This document shows, one piece after another, positions 35,047 to 45,333 of a stretch of 64,000 nucleotides of DNA. Source of the stretch: Exophiala sp. HKRS030 (Eukaryota; Ascomycota; Eurotiomycetes; Chaetothyriales; Herpotrichiellaceae); the NCBI GenBank assembly GCA_023897205.1, contig JAHWDD010000004.1, positions 3,410,001 through 3,474,000 of the forward strand, in the 5' to 3' direction. The stretch's first letter is position 1. Each line of letters starts with the position of its first letter. The notes under the pieces are model-generated. The model saw nothing but the letters and a program-made list of their open reading frames with translations, searched no databases and was not told the origin of the DNA. The position numbers and the translations under genes were made by a program.

Positions 35047-35831
35047 GAAGAAGAAGAAGAAGATCTTACTGCATATATGTGCTGATTCAAAGAAATACTT
35101 AGGTGAAACGACGAGTAGTGCCCTCGCCGTGGTTTTGTTCGAACTTCTCAAAGCACCTGATATCCTCAAGCGAGTCCAGGATGAAGTGAGGTCTGCCTTT
35201 GAACGAGAAAAAGACGTCGACGTCGCCAGTTGTTCAAAGTTAGAGTACCTCTCAGCTGTCATCAACGAAGGGATACGAATCGGTCCACCTAGTGTCATTG
35301 GTGTGCCTCGTGTCGTCAAGGGGCATGGTGAAGAGGTTTGTGGGAAATGGGTACCTGGAGGAGTATGTCCTGACCGTCCTACACCGTTTTGCTGACATCT
35401 CTTCTTTTCTTACCATTGGTGCTGATTGATCCTTGTTTGGTTTCATGATGATTACTGATCTGCTCATCACCAATATCTAGACATACCTCGCCGTGAACCA
35501 ATACGCAGCGTTCCACGCCACCGCAAATTTCACCGACCCGTCCAAGTTCCAACCGGAGCGCTTCCTTACCCCCGACGCAGACGCAAAGACATCTGATGAT
35601 AATCTCGCGGTTTTCCAGCCATTTCTCGTCGGCCGGCACACGTGCATTGGGCAGAAATTTGCGTGGGCAGAAATGAGACTCGTTCTCGCCAGGTTGTTGT
35701 TTGCATTTGATATAAGCAGGGCAGAGACAAACTCGGCCACTGTGAATGTCGGTGATTGGGGTGAACAAAAGACATTTATATTCTGGGAAAAGGAACCACT
35801 TCATGTCTCGTTGAAGAAGCGGGTGTCATAG
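33862..35831 (+). CDS. Cytochrome P450 monooxygenase
   Basis: Four exons (33862-33918, 34064-34985, 35103-35362, 35481-35831) give 529 residues. The N-terminus is a membrane anchor (NFNLLVIVTGIIVA, then YIISSILYNIFLHPL). The I-helix FAGSETTSS near 324-332 is rebuilt across intron 2, the K-helix ExxR is EGIR near 381, and the heme loop is FLVGRHTCIG with the Cys ligand near 467. The usual Arg two residues before the Cys is His; GRHxC is common in fungal P450s, so this is not damage. It resembles fungal class II P450s next to tailoring enzymes; substrate unknown. Introns 1 and 2 carry microsatellites. Intron 2 (117 nt) has no stop and keeps frame, so naive ORF calling reads through it. Confidence 0.93.
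33972..34028 (+). repeat. (AC)n microsatellite in P450 intron 1
   Basis: About 57 bp of uninterrupted AC dinucleotides within the 145-nt first intron of the P450 gene. Confidence 0.95.
35008..35062 (+). repeat. (ATG)n(AAG)n compound microsatellite in P450 intron 2
   Basis: About 12 ATG triplets followed by about 6 AAG triplets, inside the 117-nt intron that splits the I-helix. Confidence 0.95.
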
Positions 35832-36029
35832 GACTTGAGGACATGTCTTGTCGCCTTGCCTAGGCACCTACGGCCTTGCAAATGGGAGAAGAGGGGAGAT
35901 GTGTGTGAGTGACAAGGAGATATGTGTCCGATTGGGAGAATGAAAGTACAATTGAATGGTTCAAGATTGCATTTTCATTTTTGATCCGAACCCACCCATC
36001 TCGACCCGCTGTACACTTGTGTCGTTTTT

Positions 36030-37993
36030 TCAGTCCTCTTTATTCACGACCTCCTGCTTCTCTGATCCACCTGTGGCTGTCTCTGTATGAATGTCTTGTG
36101 ACACCTGAAGATGGATGTTCCGTGGCATTCGTTTCGCCACCCTGACAGGGTCAAAGATGGTTTTACTTTCGAGAAAGATATTGTCGACTTCTTCCAAGGT
36201 ACGACCGGCAGTTTCTGGCCAAAAGAAAAATACACCTAGATGTTTCATCGTTAGTAAGAAAGAATAGACAGACCAAAAGAAAAGAGCAAGAAGCCACCAG
36301 AAGAAAAAAATGGGGAACCAATGGTGGTAATATGCCGAGTGGTTATAGTAGTAACTCACATGGTGTTATCAACAACAAATTGATACAAGCCCAGATGATG
36401 AAATATCTGTATTTGAGCGTGGCGAAACCGATAGGGGTGATTTCTGCCACCAAGAAATTAAAAGCCCACGCCGTCCCCGTCGATATCGAAGTGATGGGTA
36501 CACGCATACTGAGTGGTGCAATTTCGCTCGCATATAAAAAAGTCAAACCCAAGAAGCCTGTAAAACGGGTCCAGGACCAAGAAGTCAGTACCTGGTCAGT
36601 AGTTGTTTTCTCTTCGTTTTCTTTTACCAAAAAAATCTTCACAAGAGGGAGGACCATAAAAAGGGGATGAGGGAGAAAGGACAACAAAACTGACCTGTGG
36701 GAAAAAACATGCTGAACAAGAATATCATGAGGGCAGATACAATTTGAGCCCCTTTGTCGGCGGGGACCGAAACAGTGCCGGTCATGATTGTCATGCAACA
36801 ACCCATCCCGATGGCCGAAACGACCATCAATTTTCGACGACCCAGCCTGTCGACCGTGAGGACACCGATGGGTGAACAGACCGTCTGGAAGGTAAAAACC
36901 GACGCCGCGAGGATCTGAGAGTCGGCAGCTGGGAGACCCAAGTATTGACTGTACAAGGTGGGTAGATAAAAGGCCAAGGCGTTGATGCCACACATTTGTT
37001 GAAACACTTGACCACCCGCGGCCAGACAGGTACGGTGGAAGAGTCTTTCCGGGCCGTTTGTGAAGATTTCCCGGAAATGGCCTTGACCCGTGAGACGAAG
37101 AGATTCTTGGATGTTGGCGACTTCGGTCGAGACTTCTGGAGAGTCGTCTGAGACGTCGTCGAGAGCCGACAAGACTCTCTTGGCCTCTTCCAGTCGATCC
37201 TTTTTGATCAACCACCTGGGGGATTCCGGCATCTGTGACATGGTGAAGATGACCACCAATGAAAAAAGTCCCGTCAGTGCCAAAGGAAATCTCCAAGTCA
37301 CGGCTCCTCCGGCGTGTGAGATTCCGTAACAGACCCAACCTTGTACGGCCAAGCCGGCGCTGATGAATAAAGACTCGAGAAGCACGACCGACCCACGGTG
37401 TGCGGCTTTGGAACATTCACTCTGCCAGTTTGGAGCCGTCGCACTCATGGCACCGAAACCCAAACCAGACACGAGCCTCCCGACGATCAATTGACCCAAG
37501 GAGAAAGAGGAGGCTTGAATGATGCTTCCCAAGGTGTGGACCAAAGCTCCCAACATGACGGTTTTTCTTCGACCCAATCGATCACCCAAGACGATACACG
37601 ACAAGGCACCAAAGAGTGCACCGAGAGTGTACAAGGCAATGACCGTCCCTTGGACCCGACTGTTTTCTGTCTTTTCCGATCCTGTGGTGTTGACGGTGTC
37701 GATGCGAGGAAACGTGGAGACCCAACTGGGGAGGTCGACCAAACTACCACCGACACCATTGTTGAAACCGAATCTGTTTGCATTTGAAAGAAACAAGGAA
37801 AACGTCAGTCGTAACGATACTGTATCAAGTCCGGGTTCTCTGAAAGGAAGAAAGGAAAAAGAAGAAAAAAGAAGAGATCTATTCAGGATGGGCAAACACA
37901 CAAGGTATAAAGAGGTAGGATAACAGCCCATATTAATGCAGCGTTCAACTTTCGTCCACGAAGGCCAAAATATTGATATTTAGACCTCGCCAT
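36030..37993 (-). CDS. MFS sugar transporter (hexose permease family)
   Basis: Four exons (37993-37902, 37773-36695, 36557-36360, 36235-36030) give 524 residues, typical for the family. Exon 1 supplies MARSKYQYFGLRGRKLNAAL, missed by simple ORF finding; an ATG two codons upstream (37999) is an alternative start. Sugar-porter motifs are present: FGFNNGVGGSL, GDRLGRRKTVM, the second-half DRLGRRKLMV, PESPRWLI, QQMCGINALAFYLPTLY and PETAGRTLEEVD. Twelve helices are expected and it should be a plasma-membrane proton symporter or facilitator for hexoses, pentoses or related polyols. It is convergent with the P450, with ends 198 bp apart. A CGTACT hexamer repeat lies upstream in its promoter. Confidence 0.94.
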
Positions 37994-38861
37994 TGTCATA
38001 CGGGATATCGTAGAGGTACTGTGTACTTGGTGGGGGGGGCCGGTTAGGACAGGGAGTATTCGTACTCGTACTCGTACTCGTAGGTAAAAATAAAGAGAAC
38101 CAAGGCGACGGCCAAGGAGTTCAAGCTTTTTCTTCCCTTGGGAGAAAACGTTAGTCTTGACCTTATGTACTTGCTTATATACAAGTACTCCATCCTCCAG
38201 ACATTATGTGCGGATCGTCGGCAATTGATGGTGAGCGTGAGAGAGAGGGAGAGAGATCGACCGACCACGCCAACTTTTCACCCACCAACACTGGGGCACC
38301 CCATGCCTAACCTACTAACGACTACGATTACGCGTAGTGTTCGATTGGCCGTCGGGATTTGACCGTGTACGCTTTCAAAGCGTCTAGAAGTCTCCTCCCG
38401 TACTCTCCTTGTTCCCCTTTCTGGTCTCGTCTGAAAGAAAGAAAGAGGGCACTCTCCGTGCATCCACCATCCAGGTGACTACGGACCAGGAGGACTTGAC
38501 CACCTACGGAATACGTAAGCAGACTTTTTGTCTACTCAACCATACAAAGTACTAGTTACAACACTTGCCCTATTGGCCCGACGTGCTCGTTACGTCTTGC
38601 ATGTGGCCAAACGAACTAGGGACGTACTGTACCAAAAAAGAAAAAGAGGTTACATTACTGTCGATCGATCTCGTCACACGACCCAAGCAATTCGAGGACA
38701 TGATCCAGTGCACCGAGGCCAATGATATCCAGTCAGTCATTGACAGTTCACGTCTTTGAACTGGGTCGAGTTAGGCGATGCGTTATCAGTATGATCCTCC
38801 GCCGCACACCTGGTCTCGGGGGTCACGATAACTAAGAAGAAGCCCTACGCAGGCCTCATGG
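37994..38861. other. Promoter of the sugar transporter plus empty stretch
   Basis: No gene is supported. The transporter promoter contains a G run near 38032-38040 and the CGTACT repeat listed separately. Confidence 0.45.
38061..38082. repeat. CGTACT hexanucleotide repeat
   Basis: Three and a half tandem copies of CGTACT, about 65-90 bp upstream of the sugar transporter start codon. Confidence 0.85.
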
Positions 38862-40082
38862 TCAACCGTCATGCAGTTCTCTCAAAGCCTCATCACATTT
38901 ACGCGTCACTCCCATCAGATACTCTTCGTTCAGACGTTGCCCGACGAGCTGAAAAGCGACGGGACATCTAATCACATCTTCGACCGCATCTGTGCATGGG
39001 TCAGACTTGATTGCGAGATCGCAGTACCCTCGAAGACTTACAGTCCTTCCAAATCCTCGTCTCGAGCTGATTTCGTGGTTCGAACTCTGGCCTTGCATCT
39101 TCGAGGGAGACATGGGTTACAGGCAAAGTTGTGGCGCAGTAATCCAGCACGTTCCAGAGACTAGTATAGTCGTCGTATATGAATTCATATCTGTCATCAT
39201 CAGTCAAGTCATATCATATCTACACCATCGCACATACTGTGACGATGCTGGCCAGGGGCTGACAGGCATCAGCAGCGCATCCATTGGCCTTTGCCGTTGA
39301 TTTTGACAGACTTGGTGGCCATCGCCTCGAACATCCCGAAGCCCCGAGGCCAGGGCTCTTGGGTTTTGGCAAGTGTGGTTCCGAGCTGTTCGGCGGCAGC
39401 AGAGCGATACAGAGCGAACTTGAGTGACTCGGTATACAATGGTTCATCGCTGACCGCGGTGTCAGTCTTTTTGAAAACCGGAAGGGGAAGAAAGCCAATA
39501 CGACTTACATATGAAAGTCAAAGACCGTGTGTCCCGCTGCTTCGAGAGCGGCCTTTGTTTGCAGGAGAGCCCGAGTCACAGGAGGCAGAGGCTTGACGTT
39601 GCCAAGAAGCCCCTGAGACGTCTGAGAATGGGACCTACCAAAACAAAGCTTCTCTGGTACAACAATGTCACGCCATGGGATAGGAAGACAGTCTGGATCG
39701 GCCCCCGTCCAGGGTTCGCTTTCCAGCACGGCTTTGGTCCACATCTCAACGCTGGCCAGGGACGTTGCCAATGGTCCGATTGCGTTTCGCACCGCCTCTT
39801 GCCCGGCGAGCCCATCTCGGAGTCCGCATGTAGGAAAGCGGCCGTACGAGGGTTTGAGAGAATAGAGGCCGCAGAAAGATGCCGGAATCCCTGGAGAAAC
39901 CATGTCAGTAGACAACAGCGCCAGACGCGGTTATATCACTTACGAACGGAACCACCTAGGTCTGTTCCGACCCCCAGGGGCGTTCCGCGTAACGCCAACA
40001 AGGCGCTCTCTCCTCCCGAAGAGCCACCACTCGAGAGATTCCGGTTGTACGGATTGCTCGTGTACCCGAATATGGCATTATA
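38862..40082 (-). pseudogene. Amidase-signature (acetamidase-like) gene relic, 5' truncated and frameshifted
   Basis: Minus-strand pieces in order: [37 protein letters not shown] and [10 protein letters not shown] (cis-Ser and nucleophile Ser of the amidase signature), a 50-nt-class intron, IPASFCGLYSLKPSYGRFPT to HTVFDFH, another intron, then a damaged exon at about 39458-39240, and finally YEFIYDDYTSLWNVLDYCATT and, past an intron, AVEDVIRCPVAFQLVGQRLNEE, ending at 38862. The 5' part that should hold the catalytic Lys is missing: directly upstream the frame hits TGA at 40085-40083 and AT-rich DNA begins. The damaged exon reads one frame first (ESLKFALYRSAAAEQLGTT) and another later (PMDALLMPVSPWPASS). 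Intact relatives hydrolyse small amides such as acetamide. Confidence 0.82.
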
Positions 40083-40593
40083 TCAGTTGCAGCAGTACGG
40101 AGTACTTCCCTCCTTGATTGGTTCTGTTCGGTTACAGGAGGCCAATGATCTATGGTTTGCCTTTGGTGTCAACAGAAAAAACAGTTTCCAGCCAAATCTT
40201 CGATAGATATTCTAACTAGAAGATGTCTAACATTAGATCACTAGGTCTTAGAGCCCATTATGGGCTAATCTCAAGTCTAATGTTCACGTCTGTCGATTAA
40301 GAGATTATAGCGTTACAAATTTCCGTCTAGCCTTAAAAGCTATGTATGGGAGAGTCGTTTAGATACAGTATGATACGGAGTACTAATGTAATTATAGTCT
40401 AGTAGTTACGTGACGCTAAGAACAGGCGCTGAATATTCAATTACTTTTTCTACCTCATGGTTTTAGAATCCTCAATGTACTCTGAGTAATGACATGATTC
40501 ATCACAATCCTCATCGATCCGTGCCAGCAAGACAACTCTCACAACCTTCCACGGCTCATTCATCGTTCGTCGTTCGTCACTCACCAATCATCT
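40083..40593. other. AT-rich stretch with inverted repeats next to the amidase relic
   Basis: No coding feature. Two exact TACGGAGTAC words lie at 40096-40105 and 40374-40383, with a nested palindrome between them. It may be remnant transposon or otherwise decayed DNA; no transposase frame is visible. Confidence 0.5.
40229..40284. repeat. Nested inverted repeat (possible hairpin)
   Basis: Outer arms AACATTAGA (40229-40237) and TCTAATGTT (40276-40284) are exact reverse complements. Inside them AGCCCAT (40252-40258) and ATGGGCT (40260-40266) form a second perfect pair around one T. Confidence 0.8.
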
Positions 40594-43500
40594 TCATTCA
40601 ACTTCATCATGCATCACATCAGTTCGATCCCCTTTCTTCTTTGACCCTTTACATCTCAAATCACAATTACAACCCCATTTCCGTCGAAACTCATCCACAC
40701 TCAGTTTCGACAATATCTTGAGAGCGACCCTGCTAGCTTTGAGTTTGGCGCACCCAACACCGTGTCCTTTGCCGGTCGCAACAACCCGCCCATGTACAAT
40801 CCACGCGACATGGGCCGTGATTCCACCAATTGACTGGTCTCCCGCCCCCTCATCATCGTCATCCTCATCATGATCTCCCCTTGTCGTTGTTGTCGTGGTC
40901 TCTTCAATGGTGGTCGAAGAATTGTCGTGACATTGAAACCTATGTATGAGCAACTTGAGCAGATGCGTCGTCGGGTGTAGCTTCGCAAAACTATCGTAAG
41001 TTTCAATATTCTCAAAGAACCACTTCACGTGCTTCTCGAAGAATATCTCAATCTCTCGCAAGTTGAAGTTGGAGTCCAGAAGCACGGCACCCAAATAACT
41101 CTCGACAAGATCTGCCAGTGCCTTTGGTGGGCTAGACCCCGGGTCTAGCCGAGTCCAGAAGTCGCGTTCCACCGGTCCTTGCTCGTACTTTTCCTGAACC
41201 ATGGCCGAGTAACGTCCGATGTCTTCGTAGACCTTCATCGACTCGGCATAGATGAGTTTGTGGAATCCCAATACAACCGCAAGTGCGGAGAGGAATCTGT
41301 TCGACACCATTGCCATTTTGTGTTCTGTCAACCACTGGGGACCTCTCGTTGCATTCTTCGAAAACAACCACCAGATAGAAACCCAGTCCAGACAAGCATC
41401 CCCCAGAAATTCCATTCGTTGTAGATCAGGAACAGTAGAATTTTGGTCAGATGAGTGGGTGAAAGCTGAGCGGAGCAATCGTGGATACTTGAATTTGTAA
41501 CCCGTTATCTGTTCAACGGTTGTCGCTAGGTCATCAGCGACCGGATCGTTCATTTGCAGGCACCACGTCGGCCGCTTGTACAACGCCCTCACATCCCTCC
41601 AACTTTGAAAGTCATGGTACGGGTCGTCCACAAGTTTGGTAATCGCACGAATACCAAGATCAAGTTTCTCCTCCACAGGGAGATTCTGACTTGTCATAAT
41701 ACACGCCCCGATCATTGCTTCACATACGTCGGCAATCGTCTTCATGCCCAGTGGATGTGACTTGAAACCACTTTTCACCACAATCCGGCGCTCTGCGCGG
41801 TCTGGTATCTGTTCTATAAACTCGGGATACCAGGTGGTAGCCCAGTGAGGCTCGGATGCAGCACGAATGTACTGAAAGAGCTCATACTCCGGTTTTGATG
41901 CTGTCGAACACAGTCGACGATTTGCCAACATCTCCATACGTTTACAATGCATTCCCTCTTCATTACATGTGGTATGAATGAACACTGCGATCGTCGTCAT
42001 CATCTTCAACAATGAATCGCCGATGAACTCCAGCCGCTCATAGTTTAGTGGTGCTTTTTTGGGTAAGGCATCAGATTCGTCAACACCGGGTTCTCCGGCT
42101 GTAGTTATGTCTGTGATGGCACTGTTCTCCATGGTGAAAGATTCTAGTGCCAAGTCAAGAGGAACTTCTGGCAAGCCAAGTTTCAGATACGGCTCTCGCA
42201 CGATCAAGTACGACTCCAGTCTATGCAGGATTGACGGCCACATTTGACCGAATACCGCCGTGTCCACCGAGATGCGACCAATGTTCAATGGTTGAGGTGC
42301 GATATCACACTCGTCAAATCGTTGTTCTCCTGGACCATACTTTTGCAGGAAGTTTCGACCAGCAAGCACCACTTTAGCCTTGATGACTGGTTGATAAGGA
42401 TCGTACCTGGTCGCGCAAAGTGCAGCATCTTTGCGACGCTTTCCATAGGTACTATCAGAGAAAGCAATGATGCTGTTCTTGAATTTCTTGCCCAGCCTGA
42501 TTGAAGGTTCTGGGGGTACGTCCCAAATCGTCTTTGCATGATCGATGTTTCTGGTGAAATAGCGGAACTTTCCACTACCAGGGTCGACGAGGAACGCCTG
42601 GCACCATTCGGCGGCTTGTTTGAGCCCGTCATCTGGGCTCGTAGCTGGTATCCACCGCCGTCGCTGGGTATGTCCTGCGAGCAAGAGTTCATCCATGTTA
42701 ACAAAAGTTTCGAATGAAGATCCGAGTGGTGTGCATGCAGGCGGAGCCAACCAATAGCTCATGAAATTCGGATCCGACGCAAAGGTCTTTTGAAATAAGT
42801 CTTTCAAGACTGCATTAACAGTGAAATCTGTCAAAGCCTGGATTTGGCGCTCGTTGATTTGTACTGGTTCCTGCATCCGATCGAAAAAGATAGACTTTTC
42901 CACATTCTCGTCCACAAAAACAGGAAACTTCGGGATAGTAGGTAAAGGGGCGCGGGTGAATAGGAGGAGACTATTTGTGGCCGTAGAGGTGGATAAAGTT
43001 CCGACTGCCACACGAGTAACAAATAGCTTTGCAGGCAGGGATTCGGTGCCCACGCCGCTGTCGCGCCAAAAGTCTGGCTTCAACTTCTTTGGATATATCT
43101 CCTTCCTTTCATCGACTGCGAGACGAGCATTGTGGTTATGAGGCTTGACTTTGCCAAAAACACTGTCAAGATTTGTATCAAGAAGCTCTGCTTTCCGCAG
43201 CTTGACACAACAACGCCATGCCGCTGATCGTCTCGCCAGTACCTTGTTCGCCTTATGGTCCCCCAAAGCTCCTTTGACTTGGGCTGCGCGTGGGTCGTTG
43301 GTAGTAGGAAGTATGACTTTGTATTGAAAGGTATTCTTTTCCGCGTCAATGATTTCTTCATAAATCTCTCTTGACCTCGCTTCGACCCTCTCCAATGAAT
43401 CCACGTACCGTGAAAGCAGCAACAATGAGTTGGTATGACTTGCAACAGCTCCAGTGGGCGTTTTGAACCTTGGACAACTGGCATCTTTGGCCATGAGTTG

Positions 43501-45333
43501 TTTCAATTTGGTCCCAGAACCCAGTAACCGATCTGGAGGAAGACTCTGACAAAATAGTCGGATATATTCATCCATTTCGATTGCATAATTGACTGTAGAC
43601 ACATGACTTTGATTTCCTTTCTCAATCATGTGGGCATACTCCGAGTTTTTCATTCGGGCTCGTCCTCGGCTCTGCATATACTGGATTGGGGTGTCGTAGA
43701 GATCAAAACGAACGACCAGATTACACTGGGGAATGTCGATTCCTTCTTCAGCAACACTGGTGGAAAACATGACGTTGATAATTCCCGAACGAAATTGATC
43801 CATGACCGTTGCTTGATCTCTCCAATGGCTGGATTCTATGCTCTGTGGGTGGACGCCGACGAGGACGCCTGGCCTCAGGTTCGGGATAGCCGAAGACTCG
43901 AAAAGATCACAGAGAATGTATGCTGTGATTCTTTGTGCCACAAAAACTATTGCCCGAGTAGCTTTAGATTCAGCAAACCTCCTCTCAAGCTCGGTGAAGA
44001 GGCATTTGACTTTGGGTGAAACCTCTCGATCAACATCAAATCGCGGAGGACCAAAGTAATGCCCCCGGACAAGGGAAAAGGCTTGCTGAGCTTTTGCCAA
44101 CTTGGCTCGTCGCCTATCACTGTCAGAGTCTTCATTATAGACTTTACTCTGCTCAAATTTTCGGATAACCGCGGTAGCTCCATGATCTGTCACTGCGATG
44201 GCGTACTTCCAGACTCGATCAGCCGCCCAAGTACCAAGTTGACGTGCGGCGTATTTTGAGAAGGTGAAGTACTTTTGCAAGTCTTCAATGAAACCACAAA
44301 GGGGACGGAGGCTGTGAGTCAATTCAGTGTCAAACTCCATGCGCATAGGAGAGTAGGTCCAGCGAATATCTCTAGCTCTGGGAGCAAATTCAAAGACCGA
44401 GGCATCTTTGGTCGTGATAATCTTGCTCTGCAACAATTCCTCGAGCTCGCTCGTAACTCGACTAATATCGCGTTTCGAATCCACTGGAGACGCAGTCATG
44501 CCAAAGATGCGCGGCTTCTCACCCTTCCATTTGAGATAGTAGTCTCGTATTATGATGGCGTATGGATGACTCTTCTTGCAATGATGAGCCTCGTCAAAAA
44601 TGAGCAGTGAGATTTGGCCAATGGTCAAGAAGGAGTGCATGAGGCATTGATCAAGGATAGCAGCTGTACAGACAATAACGCGATTTTTGACAAAGATATC
44701 CTCCCATTGCGCCTTTTTCCACAAGTCCTCGTTCGTCTCGCCAAAAAGTGCCATGGCGTTATGTGGTAGGTTATTGTTGAGAAACCGGGTCTGCTGCCTG
44801 GCCAAATGAACACTGTTGACCAAGAAGAAGACGATCTTGTGCGGCTTGCCATTGTTCCGGTCGAAGAGCTCTTGCTCCAGGAAATGGCGAATGAGTAGGG
44901 CTGCAATGAGGGTCTTCCCACTGCCAGTATCAAGAACAGCTATGACATTTTCATCCATGGCACGTTCGAAGAGTTCTTGTTGGTAGTCACGGGCTCGATT
45001 GATGATGCTGTCAGATTCTGCATTGTCAGAGGAGGTCACATGCCGTTCATTGGAAGCTTGTTTCCGTATGTGTTCTTTCAAGATAGCCTTATCGGCCTCT
45101 TTGGTAACCTCGGCGGCCGTAGTTGAAAATGATGATCCATCTTGAGACTCTTCGTCTGATTCGGCTACCTCGTCTGCCTCGTCTGCATTAAGATCCATAA
45201 GATCACTTTCGGGAGACAATTGAATGCCCTGTTGGTTGTCCGTCGAAGCAGGATCATCCATGAGTGTCATGAGAAGTTCTTCTGTAGATGGCTCCTCTGA
45301 TTTTGGTTTTGGTTTTGGTTTTCGTGCCCACAT
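40594..45333 (-). CDS. DCL1: Dicer-like protein 1
   Basis: One uninterrupted 1579-codon exon, unusual among its intron-rich neighbours. An acidic N-terminus with (KP)4 leads to a helicase: P-loop AVLDTGSGKT near 132-141, DEAH box IFDEAHHC, FGMTASP, and a C-terminal helicase domain with SVAEEGIDIP and QSRGRARM. A Dicer dimerisation domain follows. RNase IIIa has ERLEFIGDSLLK near 1106 and ADVCEAMIGA; RNase IIIb has MEFLGDACLDW near 1307 and ALADLVESYLGAVL, so the acidic catalytic residues are kept in both. The C-terminus holds a basic dsRNA-binding-like region and a Cys-rich GCNCDLRC. The enzyme cuts dsRNA into siRNA for quelling/antiviral silencing. Its cysteine tail and length point to DCL1 rather than DCL2. 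Confidence 0.95.
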   Translation of the reverse strand: MWARKPKPKPKSEEPSTEELLMTLMDDPASTDNQQGIQLSPESDLMDLNADEADEVAESDEESQDGSSFSTTAAEVTKEADKAILKEHIRKQASNERHVTSSDNAESDSIINRARDYQQELFERAMDENVIAVLDTGSGKTLIAALLIRHFLEQELFDRNNGKPHKIVFFLVNSVHLARQQTRFLNNNLPHNAMALFGETNEDLWKKAQWEDIFVKNRVIVCTAAILDQCLMHSFLTIGQISLLIFDEAHHCKKSHPYAIIIRDYYLKWKGEKPRIFGMTASPVDSKRDISRVTSELEELLQSKIITTKDASVFEFAPRARDIRWTYSPMRMEFDTELTHSLRPLCGFIEDLQKYFTFSKYAARQLGTWAADRVWKYAIAVTDHGATAVIRKFEQSKVYNEDSDSDRRRAKLAKAQQAFSLVRGHYFGPPRFDVDREVSPKVKCLFTELERRFAESKATRAIVFVAQRITAYILCDLFESSAIPNLRPGVLVGVHPQSIESSHWRDQATVMDQFRSGIINVMFSTSVAEEGIDIPQCNLVVRFDLYDTPIQYMQSRGRARMKNSEYAHMIEKGNQSHVSTVNYAIEMDEYIRLFCQSLPPDRLLGSGTKLKQLMAKDASCPRFKTPTGAVASHTNSLLLLSRYVDSLERVEARSREIYEEIIDAEKNTFQYKVILPTTNDPRAAQVKGALGDHKANKVLARRSAAWRCCVKLRKAELLDTNLDSVFGKVKPHNHNARLAVDERKEIYPKKLKPDFWRDSGVGTESLPAKLFVTRVAVGTLSTSTATNSLLLFTRAPLPTIPKFPVFVDENVEKSIFFDRMQEPVQINERQIQALTDFTVNAVLKDLFQKTFASDPNFMSYWLAPPACTPLGSSFETFVNMDELLLAGHTQRRRWIPATSPDDGLKQAAEWCQAFLVDPGSGKFRYFTRNIDHAKTIWDVPPEPSIRLGKKFKNSIIAFSDSTYGKRRKDAALCATRYDPYQPVIKAKVVLAGRNFLQKYGPGEQRFDECDIAPQPLNIGRISVDTAVFGQMWPSILHRLESYLIVREPYLKLGLPEVPLDLALESFTMENSAITDITTAGEPGVDESDALPKKAPLNYERLEFIGDSLLKMMTTIAVFIHTTCNEEGMHCKRMEMLANRRLCSTASKPEYELFQYIRAASEPHWATTWYPEFIEQIPDRAERRIVVKSGFKSHPLGMKTIADVCEAMIGACIMTSQNLPVEEKLDLGIRAITKLVDDPYHDFQSWRDVRALYKRPTWCLQMNDPVADDLATTVEQITGYKFKYPRLLRSAFTHSSDQNSTVPDLQRMEFLGDACLDWVSIWWLFSKNATRGPQWLTEHKMAMVSNRFLSALAVVLGFHKLIYAESMKVYEDIGRYSAMVQEKYEQGPVERDFWTRLDPGSSPPKALADLVESYLGAVLLDSNFNLREIEIFFEKHVKWFFENIETYDSFAKLHPTTHLLKLLIHRFQCHDNSSTTIEETTTTTTRGDHDEDDDDEGAGDQSIGGITAHVAWIVHGRVVATGKGHGVGCAKLKASRVALKILSKLSVDEFRRKWGCNCDLRCKGSKKKGDRTDVMHDEVE

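Noticed and set aside
34052..35395. Single 447-codon P450 frame reading through the ATG/AAG repeat
   Set aside because: The repeat interrupts the I-helix; removing a GT..AG intron restores FAGSETTSS, so it is an intron.
35640..35660. P450 heme loop with His in place of Arg as a sign of inactivation
   Set aside because: GRHxC is a common fungal variant and all other P450 motifs are intact.
37499..37931. Sugar transporter start at ATG 37931
   Set aside because: That frame reads through an intron; the upstream exon encoding MARSKYQYFGLRGRK joins in phase to FGFNNGVGG.
39070..39100. GGTTCGAAC resembling a tRNA B box
   Set aside because: No A box or cloverleaf around it; it lies within the amidase relic.
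39511..40206. 231-codon plus-strand frame over the amidase relic
   Set aside because: The amidase signature is on the other strand; the plus frame shows no family features.
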